A stretch of 64,000 nt of DNA from Diatrype stigma (taxonomy: Eukaryota; Ascomycota; Sordariomycetes; Xylariales; Diatrypaceae). The stretch covers positions 186,001 to 250,000 of the forward strand of contig JAKJXP020000024.1 of the NCBI GenBank assembly GCA_022225965.2. The letters are read 5' to 3'. The position numbers and the translations under genes were made by a program. This document shows, one piece after another, positions 11,221 to 23,695 of the stretch. Each line of letters begins with the position of its first letter. Within the stretch, counting starts at the first letter, position 1. The notes beneath the pieces were generated by a model. It was not told the origin of the DNA, did not search any database, and saw only the letters and a program-made list of their open reading frames with translations.

Positions 11221-14071
11221 ATGGCTGCCAAGGCTAAGCCATTCAACCCTTTAAATGGGATGCATACGGCAGGTATTTTCTCTGATATGAGCATCGATGG
11301 TCCCGCGATCGGTACGCTCGTCGTTATAGTCGATCGAGCGAAGAACTTGCCCAACCGGAAGACCATTGGCAAGCAAGACCCTTATACTGCCGCACGTCTC
11401 GGCAAGGAAGCTAGAAAGACGACAACCGATATCCGAGGTGGACAGACCCCGAAATGGTATGCATTCGATCCCTCCAATAGCTCTCTTTTGCTTCGACACA
11501 TGTGTCGACTGACCTTGATTTCTCCGCAGGGACCAGGAGCTTCGATTCAATGTCCACGACTCTCCAGATTATTATCAGCTGAAACTATCAGTATTTAATG
11601 ATGATAAAAGGACTGACTTGATTGGTGAGACATGGATCGACCTGCGAGACATCATCGTGCAAGGCGGCGGCCAGAGTGACCAGTGGCACACTTTGACTTG
11701 CAAAGGCAAATATGCAGGCGAGATCAGAATTGAAACCACCTACTACGATATTCGACCCAAGCCCGAGAGGCCAGCACCCAAACCCAGGCACGTAGCTTCA
11801 AGCTTGGAACTGAAAACCGCAAATGTACCCCAGAAAACCGCCGTGAAGAGACGTCCTCTGCCGTCTGACCCGGTTACCGGGAAGTCGCCCTCCCCAGCGG
11901 TGCCTCATGATGTCCAGACACCCCCGCGGCAGAAACCCAGTGGCCCATCACCATACCTTCAGAAGCAATCGCCAATGCAGTCCATCGAGTACAGCACACC
12001 ACAGCCCTCGCAACGGTTCAGCCGTAGTCAGTCTGATCTTCATTCTTATACTGAGTTAGGCGGCAACCCTTACTTAACGCCATCGCCTCGACAAGACTAT
12101 CAATCTGATAGAGATGACATGTATTCACCATATGACGATCAGCATCAATACTACCCGGATTCGCGACCTCAATATGAAGTAGACCCTAGGAGGTCTTATC
12201 AGAACATGCACGAACATTACGAGACGCCTCCGCCGCCGGTTCATCATCAATCCCAGCAGCTACTCGAGGGGCCAGACGGCCCGCCCCCTCCGCCGCCAGT
12301 TCATAGAGTAAGAAATAATAGTGGAAGTTCACACGAGGTAGTGCAACGTGGTAGCCATGATATGCTACAACACAAGTCGACGCCGCCCATGAGACATGAT
12401 GTTTTGCGAAGTGAAGCTCACCGGCTTTCTATCTCATCCCCTTCGTCCGCTTATCCAGGTCGGCCCACTTACCGTCCATACGACTCTGCACCCGATGTAC
12501 AGGCTGGAGTATCCCACCAGGGCAGCGATCCAAACCTCGCCGCTGCCCCACGACACCACTCTTACGACTCATCGTATGAGTCACATTACCGATCGATGCA
12601 ACCTACGGTGGAAGACGTGCCAGAATCTTGGACACCGCCTAAAGCTAGAACTAGCATCTCAGGGTCAGGCCAATATGACGAGATGAACTATCAACTGGTT
12701 CCTACTACGGCGCCTTTGACTCTGGGTAGTCGGGGAAGAGATGTATCTGGTGGCCATCATGCTAACTCCGCTCCTATTCCAAACCATAGCCGGCGCGACT
12801 CTGATGGATACGGTTTAGCTACTTCTCCAGGGCATACGAAAGATTTCGGCCACCCAGGACATTCTCCTCAGTCCTATACTCATCGGAATAACCGATATAT
12901 AGAGTACCCTACCGAGCTCGAGAACACACAAACTCATAGTTCGGACAGTTATGCGATGCATCCAGTCCCTGCAACGCTAGTTCCGGGTATTGATCCGGCT
13001 CGGGCAAGGGAGGTGGCAGAGCGCACCTACGAAGAAAGGAGGAATGAGCGCCGTTATACTCAGCCCTCTCCTGTCCCCGCCCAAACAAGGGGCAGACAGC
13101 ACAGCGAGCCACCAACGTCAAACTACAGTGCCAATTATTCACCTCACAACTACCAGTCAGGCAATCCAATAAACTACGAGCAAAGTCTGGTGACTTATTC
13201 GGGACCTACTGCACGCTCAGCATTGCCAGCTGCTCCTAGAAGTCGGGGATTATCTCCGAGTCCAACGCCAAACCATACAATCAAGCGCAAGTCTGTTAGT
13301 CCTGCACCCCCGCCAGAGAGTCGAAGCGATACCCGAAGACTGTCTGGTGTGCCGTTCGGACCGGACTCCTATGACGAACTCAACCCTGTTGTCGCTGCTG
13401 CAAAGGATCCGGACTCCAACTCCAACGAGTATACCAATTCGGATGGCAAAATAGTGACCGCTGATGGGCGCGAAGTCGATCCATCAGATCACCTGCCGAT
13501 GGAAAGTTGGGCACCTGAGCCCGAGCCGAAAAAGCCCACTGCTACTTCGACAGATTCCCGGTCGCGCCCTGCCCTATCTGGGGCACAGCCCATGCCACCT
13601 TCAGGCCGACGCCCCCTACGGGTGACGGTGCGGCCTCAATCGACAGGCGGTGCTCCCGCACCATCATATTCTACGGAAGTCGTACCTTTCGCGCCCGCCA
13701 GTGCAGGTCGCAATCGACTGCAGAAGAAGCAACATCGCGTGTCAGCTCTGCCGGCCCTAATGTCATCCGGGCCTAATCCACTAGGCCCTGCAACGGCACA
13801 CCAGCGTAATAGCACGCCACCGCGTGCCCTCGTTCGTGCTAGTACCTTCGATTACGAAAACTACGCTCCGCCGTCTTACGGAGCTCCGCGATCTGGCCTT
13901 GGCGACGCGCCACCCATCCCGGCTAAGGTCCCGATGATGATGAGCGGTGGGATGGGGCCAACGCCGGCTCATGACTCGCGTGGCGGTGATGACTGGGCCC
14001 TCATGGAAGAGATGAGCCGTATCGACATTGGCACTGGAAGGGCAAGACGGCATATCGCTTATCGTTCATGA
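11221..14071 (+). CDS. fic1: C2-domain cytokinesis protein (Fic1/Inn1-like)
   Basis: Homologues (fission yeast Fic1, budding yeast Inn1) link the contractile ring to membrane ingression and septum formation at the division site. Exons 11221..11456 and 11530..14071 (intron 73 nt, phase 2) give 925 residues. An N-terminal C2 domain (about residues 20-145) contains GTLVVIVDRAKNLPNRKTIG, a DPY strand and a conserved TDLIGETWIDL segment. The rest is a long disordered region rich in Pro, Ser, Tyr and His with many PPxP stretches, the kind that bind SH3 domains of F-BAR proteins. An upstream in-frame ATG at 11203 would add six residues; the 11221 ATG has the better context (AACATGG) and matches the family start. 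Assignment to the C2 family is firm; the Fic1 name is inferred from architecture. Confidence 0.88.
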
Positions 14072-15386
14072 TCCCCTATAAGCATCCACCACAGACGACG
14101 AACGACTATTCAGTAATCGAGCGAGAAACGAGTCCTTACGCATGAAACGGAAAACGTAGCATTTGCTGTATGAATATTGTTGATAACGTAATGTTTAGCG
14201 CGGTACATGTGTACTGATTCCCATATGTGGGTTGATTTTATCTTTTCTTTCCTGTCTTCAAAGAGCTGTTATATTAAAGCAATATGTATCGAGGCGCGTC
14301 TACCTTTTCTTCTGCTAAGGATTCAAAATTGGACTGGTCGGCTTGGGCTATTATGGCTGGTTGCTTGTTAGGATGTTAGGATGGAATGAAACGGACATGA
14401 GAAGGAAAAGATCTGGGCATGAGTGAACGAGAGGAAACGTAAGCAAGAAAGACGAACGAGGGACGAATTGTCAAGGAGGGAAACATCGGGCTATTGATTA
14501 ACGGGGGAGTTCAGACCGAAAAGTATGGATCATGTATGGATGTGCCTGTACATGACTGGCCGCTCACCTGGATATGTAGGCAGGTAAGGAAGGTTGGTCA
14601 CTAAGGGGTCTCATTGATGATGCCTGAGAGACTCCGGCGAGAGCTCGCTCCTTCTGATGGGGAGATCGATAGAACACGCATTCACGCATACAAAAATACA
14701 CAGCATAGAGGATAATACAAGCCCCTTAAATCAAGTAATATGAAAAAGCCGTTAGCTTATGATTAGGGATGCCTCAAGGTCGTACTGAGTATGACTTTCT
14801 AGGAACGAATGAGGGCAACCAGCCAAAAACTCTCTTGCCAACCCTGCTGTCGTTGCTCTTTGACCCCCGTGGGACGGTATACAGATAGATGTCTTGAGTT
14901 TGTTGATGAATGGGTGGGTTTAATTACTCAGAGGGACTGCCGGCGTATTACGAAGTACAACAGTCGTGGCGGATTTCGCCGGTCCGTTGGCGGAGCATCT
15001 GTCCTCTCTGTGTTTAGATTACTTGGGCCTCAGGCGTGTCAGAGGGTTGAGAAGCATTACGTACTTACCGCCAGCAGGTAGTCCTGTTACGCACAACTTT
15101 CCATGCAGTCGGTGAGCTTTGCTTACTGATCCACCAGACGCACTCCCGGCCCCAGCCCCCTTCCTTTGTTTTGTACTTATGAGTTCGTATATTCATCATT
15201 GAGCGACAGATACATATACACACGTATACACTAGCGAAGTAACTGCCCCGGCTACATATTGAACAAGACCCCTTATGAGCAACGAGAGCTACATAGGTAG
15301 CTGGCTGCTTGGTCACGGTCCTACCGCCGGAGAGACCCCCCCACACCCCTTGCCAAAAACAAGATTCCTTAAGGCTGGCTGGCTGG
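14072..15386. other. Convergent intergenic region
   Basis: Lies between the 3' ends of the plus-strand C2 gene and the minus-strand LPMO gene, so it should hold both 3' UTRs. Short frames (14809-15081 and 15065-15433) show no domain. A (CTGG)n-type run sits at 15374-15386, just beyond the LPMO stop codon. Confidence 0.6.
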
Positions 15387-16672
15387 CTAGCACGTGAATG
15401 GCTCCGGGCCGGGGACGATGTACTGGCGGTCATGTCTTAGGTCAGACTGCCCATGCAATCGAAGAAAGTGCTTGCAACTGACAGAGAAGAAGAAGAAGAA
15501 GAAGAAGACTTACCGACTTGAAGTTGTTGTAGATGTTCGCGGTGTAGCCAGGATCCGTCGTCTTAAAAGCCCCCGGGATCGACACCGTCGGCGACGGGGT
15601 GGTGCTGCCACCGCCCGAGACGGCGACCTGTCCGCATTCAATGTACCATTGCGGGGTGGAGCCTGTTTGATTTCCCCCCCTCTCGGTCAGCAGTAAGGTA
15701 AGGTAAGGAAGGAAGGAAAGGAAGGAGGGCTCACCCGGGTTATGGATCGCCAGCGACTGGATCCGGAGCAGATACTCGCCGTCGGGGATGCACTTGGGGA
15801 TGTTGTACGTGTAGGAGCCTGATCGAAACGATTGGAGTTAAGCATTAGCGGGAGGCAACGTCAAGGATGGGATGAGGAGGCAAGGGAGTTGGCTGGTTGG
15901 AGGGCTGGCTCGCTTACCGCTCATGGTCCAGACGGCCTGTCCGCTGCTGAAGTCCGGTGCTGAACGGCGTTAGTTGTTGATATTTAGCTTGACGTTGGTT
16001 GTTGGAAACTCAGTCCAGGGCTCTTCGGCTTACCCCAGTCCTTGATCTTGAACCACGGACCACTGCCGTCATACTCGGCGGCCGTGCCTGGCGCCTTCGA
16101 CATATAGCTATGAGTGAGTGGGAGTCAGCTGATTGAACTTGATTCAGCCTGGCTAGTGACGGTGAAGCAATATTGGGGCGCGGGGGCGGGGGGATGGGGA
16201 AGTGAGAGAAGAGGAAATACGCACAGGGATACCGGCCCCTGGTGATATACGGCCTGGTCGAGGCTGAAGGTGAAGGCGTCGCCGGCCTTGAGAGCCAGCG
16301 TCTGAGTGCTGCCCCCCGTGGCGCCGCCGACGTTGCATCGCATGTCGTTGGAATTCAGATCTGGAAGCCCCCCCGCCGACTCTGTCAGCCTCCGTTAACC
16401 AGCGGTCGTCCGAAGTTCTTTCATTCTTTCAATCTCCCCCATCTCTCTGAAAACACACGCCTCCTTCTCCCCCCTCCACTGCCTTAGTCTGAATCTGACC
16501 AAGCAAACTTACCGAGCACCGGAGAGTTCATGTTCGTGTTCTGGCGGACGTATTGGTAAGGCGTCCCCTTGCCGTTCCCGGCCGCGAGGGACTGGAAGAT
16601 GTAGTGGCCCGAGGCGCCTTGGGCGGCCAGCGCGGCGGTGGCAGCGGCGATGCCGGACACGGAGAACTTCAT
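15387..16672 (-). CDS. AA9 lytic polysaccharide monooxygenase
   Basis: Secreted copper enzyme that oxidatively cleaves cellulose or related beta-glucans (former GH61). Seven exons on the minus strand: 16672..16513, 16360..16225, 16107..16034, 15959..15918, 15818..15735, 15662..15514, 15422..15387, giving 226 residues. A 22-residue signal peptide ends ASG, so the mature protein starts with His23, the first copper ligand of the histidine brace. His93 ([15 protein letters not shown]) is the second ligand. His163, Gln170 and Tyr172 (QWYIECGQV) fit the conserved secondary and axial sites. Cysteines at 62, 147, 175 and the penultimate residue are present. There is no CBM1, so this is a single-domain enzyme. 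One donor is GTGCGT, and intron 6 carries a (TTC)n run just after its donor. The gene is divergent to a cellobiose dehydrogenase, its known electron donor. Confidence 0.96.
15486..15508. repeat. (GAA)7 microsatellite in LPMO intron 6
   Basis: Seven GAA units on the plus strand, read as TTC on the coding strand of the LPMO gene, directly after the GTAAGT donor of the last intron. Confidence 0.85.
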
Positions 16673-16987
16673 TTTGACGACACTGGATTCTTGCTGGGAA
16701 GCTTGTATGAACTATAGCTAGCTAGCTAGTCGATGATGAGATGGTGATGGTCGGCAGACAGTCGAGTGGGTATGAGCAGGATAGCTTCGAGGTGGTAGTG
16801 AGGCATGCCAGATTCTCACCACCCTCTGGCCCAAGGTGAGTGCTTTCCTGTCATTTTATCTGGAGCAAATACGTCGTCGGAGAGGGTGTTTCCTCCCGGC
16901 AGTTATGCCTCCTCACATGACGTCGCACCCATCCATCCGGAGTTTGTTCATATCGAAGTGCTATTAAGCGTGCAACAGCCTAGGGTG

Positions 16988-16993
16988 GGCTAA
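16988..16993 (+). promoter_or_regulatory. Possible XlnR/XYR1 core site (GGCTAA)
   Basis: GGCTAA hexamer about 320 bp upstream of the LPMO start. The motif is the known core bound by xylanase/cellulase activators in ascomycetes. A single hexamer has little weight on its own. Confidence 0.25.
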
Positions 16994-18778
16994 ACCGGGG
17001 AATCTAGATGTGCCTGGACCGCATCATGAACCACTGGATACATCGTATAATCTCTGCAAGACAACCACGGCTGGGAGCAGTTGACCCGATGTAGAAGATG
17101 TCATTGGCTACGATAGACCTTGGTAATAATATATATATTAAGAAACATCCTCCACGGCATTGAGCAGATTCGGCAGTCTAACCCACTCCTTCAAGATCGA
17201 TGGGGTGCGGACGCTCACAGGCTGCATGGCTGTTATCATTGTCAAGCTTGCCTGCGCTATGAAGAGAGAGGCTTCAGGGTAGCTGAAGAGCTATAGAACT
17301 TGTCGAGCACGTCGCCTATTTATGACGACAATTGCCAAGAACAAAACACTCATAATGAAGGGCTTTTGTTTTGACCATGGTGCTTGTGGAGCATACGTAT
17401 CCAACGCCCGAAGACCGCCATGTTCTCTCCGTATACTGCAGCTCACACATCGTGGAACTTGGACTGGACCGAGACCGAGACTAACTTATTGAGCTTAAAC
17501 GGCGGACTCTCCTGTATTGGGGTACGGGAGGGAAGAACTATACATGATGTCTAGATAAGACGAACCTGACGCCGTAACTATATTCATCGTAACAAGATAG
17601 ATAGATGCCCACCAAACATCGTCAGGATCAAGAGCGTCAACTAGTATGATTGTGCTTTACCGTTACCATACAGTCAATAGACTGCTACGCGATATTTGAC
17701 GAGTTTCTTGCATCAACTTCCATTCGTCTTGGCTTATGGCGATTCCTATGACGGGCATCGGCATATTTATAGATTGATAAGTGTTGGCAAATGCAGCATG
17801 GTGATGCACAAACTGATGAAGCTCTTCATAGGTTGAGGGGAGGTCTCGTGACGGAACGAACCATTGCGGAGCCTCAACGGAGGGTTTGTCGCGTTGATCA
17901 GCTCTGGTGCTCCTATATTGATTATGGTTCTCTTTTTTCCCGAATACCCTTGTACAAGGTTATCAATTGCGGCTCTTGGCCTGCCGAAACATTTATTCAG
18001 CGGATCGCCCTTCGTGGGGGGTTTGGCATTTAGCCTTATAGCTTGCAGTGCCCGTGAAGCACCTGCTGTGTAAGCCTGGGACGGGTGGATTAATGTATAT
18101 TCATTTGCTTTCCTATTGTTCAGAGACGGCTTCATCGACCGTTATGTGAGCCAACCACATTTCGTGTCCAGCACTTCATGGTGCCTGCTATGATACGAAT
18201 AACTAGGTATTTGTCATAGCGGTTAATGAAATCTGACCTGAGTCTAGTTAGAATGTATCCGAGAGAGAATTCGACGTGTATCTTGGTCTGGGGGGTATTG
18301 CAGGACACCGGATAGGACTCCTAGGTAGCAGGTGTCGGACCGGGACCCTCCGAGACGTTTCGGTCCTGTCTGTCTTATCTAAAATGCGCGCATCAATCCC
18401 AGTTTGTCAGTAAGCAGTAGCCTTGTCGACAAACGGCGCTCCATGCTATTGGTGGAACGCAGCCAGGCATGTGAACTGAAAATAAACTTGCTGACCCGTA
18501 TGTATGTCCAAGTTCGAGACAACACAGAGTCGTAGGCGAGTTCTCGAGAGGTCCCGTGACAAGGAAAGAGAGACTCGGCCCTCACATCCGTCTAAGTGGC
18601 GCCCGAGGCTTAGTAGAATCGGACCTGATGAACAGGGCAAGTCGAGGGTCGTCGGGACGAGACCACGGCCAGGATCTACGTATGTATGCACAGATGTACA
18701 GGGCCCATCCCCTCGGAAGCAAGATCCCCACGAGCTGCGAGGAGCAGAGCATCCTGCCCTCTACGCATGCCGAATACA

Positions 18779-18784
18779 GGCTAA
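18779..18784 (+). promoter_or_regulatory. Possible XlnR/XYR1 core site (GGCTAA)
   Basis: A second GGCTAA hexamer in the LPMO-CDH divergent region, about 1.9 kb before the CDH start. A reverse copy (TTAGCC) is at 18030-18035. Chance occurrence is possible. Confidence 0.2.
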
Positions 18785-20674
18785 GGCGGAGTTAGTTAGC
18801 AGATAGGAAGGACGGTGGGCTGACAAGTCTGGTTATTTTATCCAGGCCAGATGTCAATTTACGATCAACCTTGGCTCTTGGGCTGCTTGGGTACGCCCGG
18901 GGTTGCGTCCGTGGGGGAGTGGACTTCGGACGAACAGATCGACAAATCACCGTGAAGGGCCGTGAAGGGGATCTCGGTGATCCGCGCATCGAATGCCTGA
19001 AAACAGCAGCTTGGCAGGAGAAATACCTACATGTAGATGAATATGTCCCAGGTGCGACGTCTCCTGGCCGCAAGTCCAGGTCCCTTTGCAGCTTAGCAGG
19101 TTCAAGCCACTGTTTCCAGAGCCACTGTTACCAGAAAGGCCCGAGGCGAAGAGTGCGACGGAGTTGTGCGGGGGAGGGAACGGGGAGAGGGGCGAAGCTG
19201 GGGAGAACCGGGCCTGAGAAGCCAGCGACCTCACGGTTACATACGTACCTGTATGTATACTTTCATGTATATTGATAGACCAAGCCGCGGCTATCTGTGC
19301 AGCTGTGTTACGCCAAGGGGCTGTATGTCGATTCGTAATGGAAAGCTTCCCGTTTGTCCAGATCCGCAGGGGCAATCCACGACATGCATACATACATACT
19401 AGGTATGTAGTTACCTTGAATAGCTTCTCAGCTACTGTAATAAGTGCTAACTGGCCTGCTAGCGTAGCACGTAGGCACAATACCTTACTTGGCATCAGGT
19501 GCAAGGCCTGAAGGCCCGTAGTCAAACGGCGAAGGCGCCATAAAGGGGTCCTGGAGAAAAGAGCCTTGGTGGAGTTTCTCATACCAACATACTCACGACC
19601 TACTACCTGTTTATGCCCAGGCAATTCGAGCCAGCCAAGTCTATACGCGTCGTATATCTAAGACCTCCTATGCTGTAACGATGTTTCATTGTGATTATGC
19701 CGCAAAGGGAAGCTAGGCGGTGATCACTAACAAACCATCTCACGCACAAGCGGGCGCCATCTCCAGCGTGTCACCCAATGTGTCTGTCTGCCATGTTCGG
19801 CCAACGAGTCTTCCATGATTGGATGGACGTAGTTACACACACCCTAAACAGATACTGGAACAGGCCTGAACCTGTTTCTGGCCCGTGGGGAGCACTTGCG
19901 GATCTGGGGTTAGTGTAGTCGGTTATCTCTGATCTCCCAGTTCCAGACTCACAGTCCTACATAGTTACATGTTGCGTGGGACTGCTAATGGATCGCCGGA
20001 TCGTTCTACTTGCCATCCACCTCGCGCTTGCTCAGGCGGGTGGTGACAGTCAATGGTCAAGGGTCGAGCGAGGGTCAAGTCGAAGCCAGACGCGATGCTT
20101 AATCAACAATCTGGATTGGATTCAGGCAATGTCGTCTTTGACCACGCTCATTACCCGCCGTTGGATCTCTCGCTCGCTTCTGTGTCAGGATATATCGCAA
20201 TATGACCTGCCTCCGTTAATTCATTTCTGCTCGCAGCTAGCCGCTGGGTAAGAGGCTGTTGACCGGGGCCCTACCCATGGGCGTCTGTCGCATATCTGGC
20301 CCAGTCGGGTTTCTCACCCACCCTCTCCGCACCTTGCGCAATATACACAACTCTATCTAGTATGGCGTATAGCTGACAGGCCAACTCCATTCCGGCCCCG
20401 TTCATTAAACAATTTCTCCGATCTGGGTTCTTTGGTCCAACCCTTGCGTAGAGACAGTGGCACTATAACCACTACTACATCCATGCTCACCCTGCAGGCT
20501 ATGTGTCCTTCTCCATACGTGCTTGTCGGGAGACAAGCCTACCAAGGAGAGTCTCGGCGTTCTTGGGTGCCATGAGGCGAATCCATATATTACCTGTTCT
20601 GTCCCAGATTTCGAGCCAGCATCCTTCCGCTCCCCAAGGCTTGGGACCTCCGTCGTTCATTTTTTCTCTTCAAG

Positions 20675-23600
20675 ATGTTGAGCATCTCCCGTATCGCAGC
20701 TGCCTCGCTGGCGGTTGCTGGCAGCAAGTACAGTCTCCCATGCGTGATGGTCTCATTGCTAACACCCCGTAGTCTTTCGGACATGTGCCGCCCAGTCAGC
20801 ATCTGGAGCATATACTGACCCTGATACGGGTGTCACTTATACGACATGGACCATTGCAGAGTCAGCCAGTTCCGGTGGATTCACCTTTGGTATGGTCCTA
20901 CCCGAGGATGCCCTGACTACCGATGCGACGGAATACCTTGGTCTGCTTGTATGCCAGTTTGTTCTGCCTCCCCTGCCATCACTGCTAACAGGCCTCTAGC
21001 AATGCACCAAGAATGCCGACACGGATGGCTGGTGCGGTCTGTCCCATGGAGAATCTGGACAGATGACACAGTCCTTGCTTCTCATGGCATGGCCGTATGA
21101 GGACCAAGTTCTCACATCTTTCCGATTTGCCACTGGCTATGCTGCACCCGGGGTTTATACCGGTGATGCTAAGCTAACGCAGATTGCGTCCAAGATGAAC
21201 GAAACCTTTTTCGAACTGCAGTACCGGTGTGAAAACTGCTTTGCCTGGGATCAGGGCGGTTCGACCGGAAGCGTTTCTACGTCCGAAGGTCTGCTTATTA
21301 CGGGGAGAGCTATGGCGAAGGCATCTCCCGGAAACCCTGGCTGCCCCACTGAAATTGAGATCCAGCAGCATGACAACGGGTTCGGTCAGTTTGGTGCCGC
21401 ACTTGACGACGTTCCGAATGCCTCGTACTCGCAGTGGGCTGAGTTGGCCACAGCTACCGTCACTGGAGACTGTGGCACGCAGCCTCCACCGACTGCGACC
21501 TCTACAACGACGAGCGGGCCGACGGTGACTGCTACCTGCCCCCCTGGGGTTACTGAGACCCCGTACGACTACGTCGTTGTTGGCGGTGGAGCTGGTGGTA
21601 TCCCCGTGGCTGACAAGTTGAGTGAGGCTGGCAAGAGCGTGCTGCTGATTGAGAAGGGACCGCCTTCAACGGGGAGATGGGGTGGTACAATGGGACCGGA
21701 ATGGCTAAACGGAACCGACCTCACCCGTTTTGATGTACCTGGTTTGTGTAACCAGATCTGGGTTGACTCCAACGGCGTTGCCTGCGCGGACACGGACCAA
21801 ATGGCCGGATGTGTACTAGGTGGAGGCACCGCCGTGAACGCTGGACTTTGGTGGAAGGTGAGCTTTATGGGCTCCTTGGTGGAGATCATGGCTAAAACTC
21901 GCATAGGCAAACCCGAAAGATTGGGACGAGAACTTTCCAAATGGATGGCATGATGCTGATCTTAAGGAGGCCACCGACAGGGTGTTCTCTCGAATTCCAG
22001 GGACGACCCGCCCCTCTCAGGATGGACAGCTCTACATGCACCAAGGTGTTGATGTTCTTTCGGGCGCGCTGGAGGCTGCTGGCTGGGAGAGTATTTCCGA
22101 GCCCAACAGTGCCCCGACCAAGAAGAACCACACTTTTGGTGCGACTACGTACATGTTCTCTAACGGCGAGAGAGGAGGACCCCTAGCAACCTACCTCGTT
22201 TCCGCATCGGAGAGAGACAACTTCAAGCTCCTCATGAACCTGAATGTCCGGCGAGCAATCCGTACAGGCGGCCATGTGACTGGACTTGAGTTGGAATGCT
22301 TGGCGGAAGACGGCTCTCTGGGCGTTGTACCCCTGACCACTGATACGGGCCGGGCCATCTTTTCTGCAGGGACTTTCGGCTCGGCGAAGCTTTTGTTGAG
22401 GAGTAGGTCCAATATCACCGAATCCGTACCAACCTGAAACTAATACTTCTTTCTATAGGCGGAATCGGGCCTGCTGACCAGCTGGAGGTTGTTGCCGCAT
22501 CTAAGTCGGATGGGCCGAACTACATCAACAAAACGGAGTGGATCGACCTGCCAGTCGGCTCCAACTTGATGGATCACACCAACGTACGTAAAGAATTCCG
22601 CCAAGAATTTAAGCTGCATTTCGCTGACATGAAGATATCAGACCGATCTCTACATCACCCATCCCGATATTGTCTTCTACGATTTCTACCAGGCTTGGGA
22701 TGAGCCCAACCCTGAGGACAAGGACACTTACCTTGGTTCGTATTCTGAGCTGGTGACCAGATCTGAAAATCAGCTCCTGACTTTTAGTAGACTCTCGCGT
22801 CGGCATCCTCGCACAATCTGCACCTAACATTGGACCTGTTGTAAGTTACCCCTATGACTACTCGCTACCATCAGGTCCTGAGCACCTATACTGACATGAA
22901 CCGAAGTTCTGGGACGAAATCGAAGGTGCCGATGGTATTGTGCGTCAGCTTCAATATACCGCTCGTGTCGAAGGCAGTGAGCAGACGGGATCCAACAGTG
23001 AGTACCCCCGATAAAGACGAGCATTTCAATGGAATTCGAGACTCAACAACCTCCAGGCACTATGATCATGAGTCAATACCTCGGCAGAGGTGTCACCTCT
23101 CGAGGCCGAATGACTATCGACAGCGCTATGACAACGCATGTCACCACCCACCCGTACCTCCACGACGAGAACGACGTCGCCGCCGTGATCCAGGGCATCA
23201 ACAACTTGCGGAATGCTCTCAAGGGTTACGCCAACCTGACCTTCGCCGTCCCCGCCGACAACTTGACCACCGAAGCCTACGTCTCCAGCTACATTGTCAG
23301 CCCCGCCACGCGCCGGGCGAACCACTGGATGGGTAAGAAAGTCCTTATTTCTTAATCAATATTTCTTGAACAACCACCATACCTCTTATCATTACCAGAT
23401 CCCTATGTACTATACTATACTATGTAACTAACTCATTGATACAGGCACCGCCAAACTAGGAGAAGACAGCGGCCTCGACGGAGGATCCGCGGTCGTCGAT
23501 CTCGACACCAAGGTCTACGGCACCGACAACCTGTTCGTCATCGACGGCTCGATCTTCCCCGGCATGGTGACGGGCAACCCGTCCGCCATGATCATCACGG

Positions 23601-23695
23601 CCGCCGAATTCGCCGCTGAGAAACTGCTGGCGCTGGACACAGTCTCCGCGAAGACGAAGAAGAGAACATACGGAAACAGGATACACGTGCGATAG
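20675..23695 (+). CDS. cdh: Cellobiose dehydrogenase (AA8 cytochrome + AA3_1 GMC)
   Basis: Secreted flavocytochrome oxidising cellobiose to the lactone and passing electrons through its haem b domain to LPMOs or quinones. Ten exons: 20675..20723, 20773..20948, 21000..21857, 21907..22402, 22459..22583, 22642..22735, 22791..22840, 22907..22997, 23057..23332, 23445..23695, giving 821 residues. A signal peptide (MLSISRIAAASLAVAG) precedes the cytochrome domain (about 29-232), where Met97 and His199 (QQHDNG) align with the known haem ligands. A short Pro/Thr linker (about 236-256) leads to the FAD domain with YDYVVVGGGAGG (263-274). Catalytic His736 (NHWMG) and Asn783 (TGNPSA) are present. There is no CBM1; the protein ends in a basic tail. 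Intron 1 uses a GC donor (GCAAGT), the only in-frame choice I found; a second acceptor 27 nt further on is also in frame. Confidence 0.95.

Larger units (their letters stand above)
16673..20674. other. 4-kb divergent region between LPMO and CDH
   Basis: Shared upstream region of the minus-strand AA9 gene and the plus-strand CDH gene. It holds GCTA repeats near 16713-16730 and scattered GGCTAA hexamers (16988, 18779; reverse at 18030), the core of the XlnR/XYR1 site, plus CTGGGG/GTGGGG matches to the loose CreA consensus (for example 18289, 19887). Such short motifs occur by chance. Frames at 17767-18135, 18504-18806 and 18947-19624 overlap on both strands and have no domain I can name, so I do not call genes there. 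Confidence 0.55.

Noticed and set aside
17864..18073. Hydrophobic 69-codon frame that might be a transporter relic
   Set aside because: Only one membrane-like stretch, an opposite frame of 122 codons overlaps, and no transporter signature motif.
18947..19624. 225-codon minus-strand frame between LPMO and CDH
   Set aside because: Amino-acid order looks random, a shorter plus-strand frame overlaps it, and there is no recognisable domain. It contains translated GTAT-type repeats.
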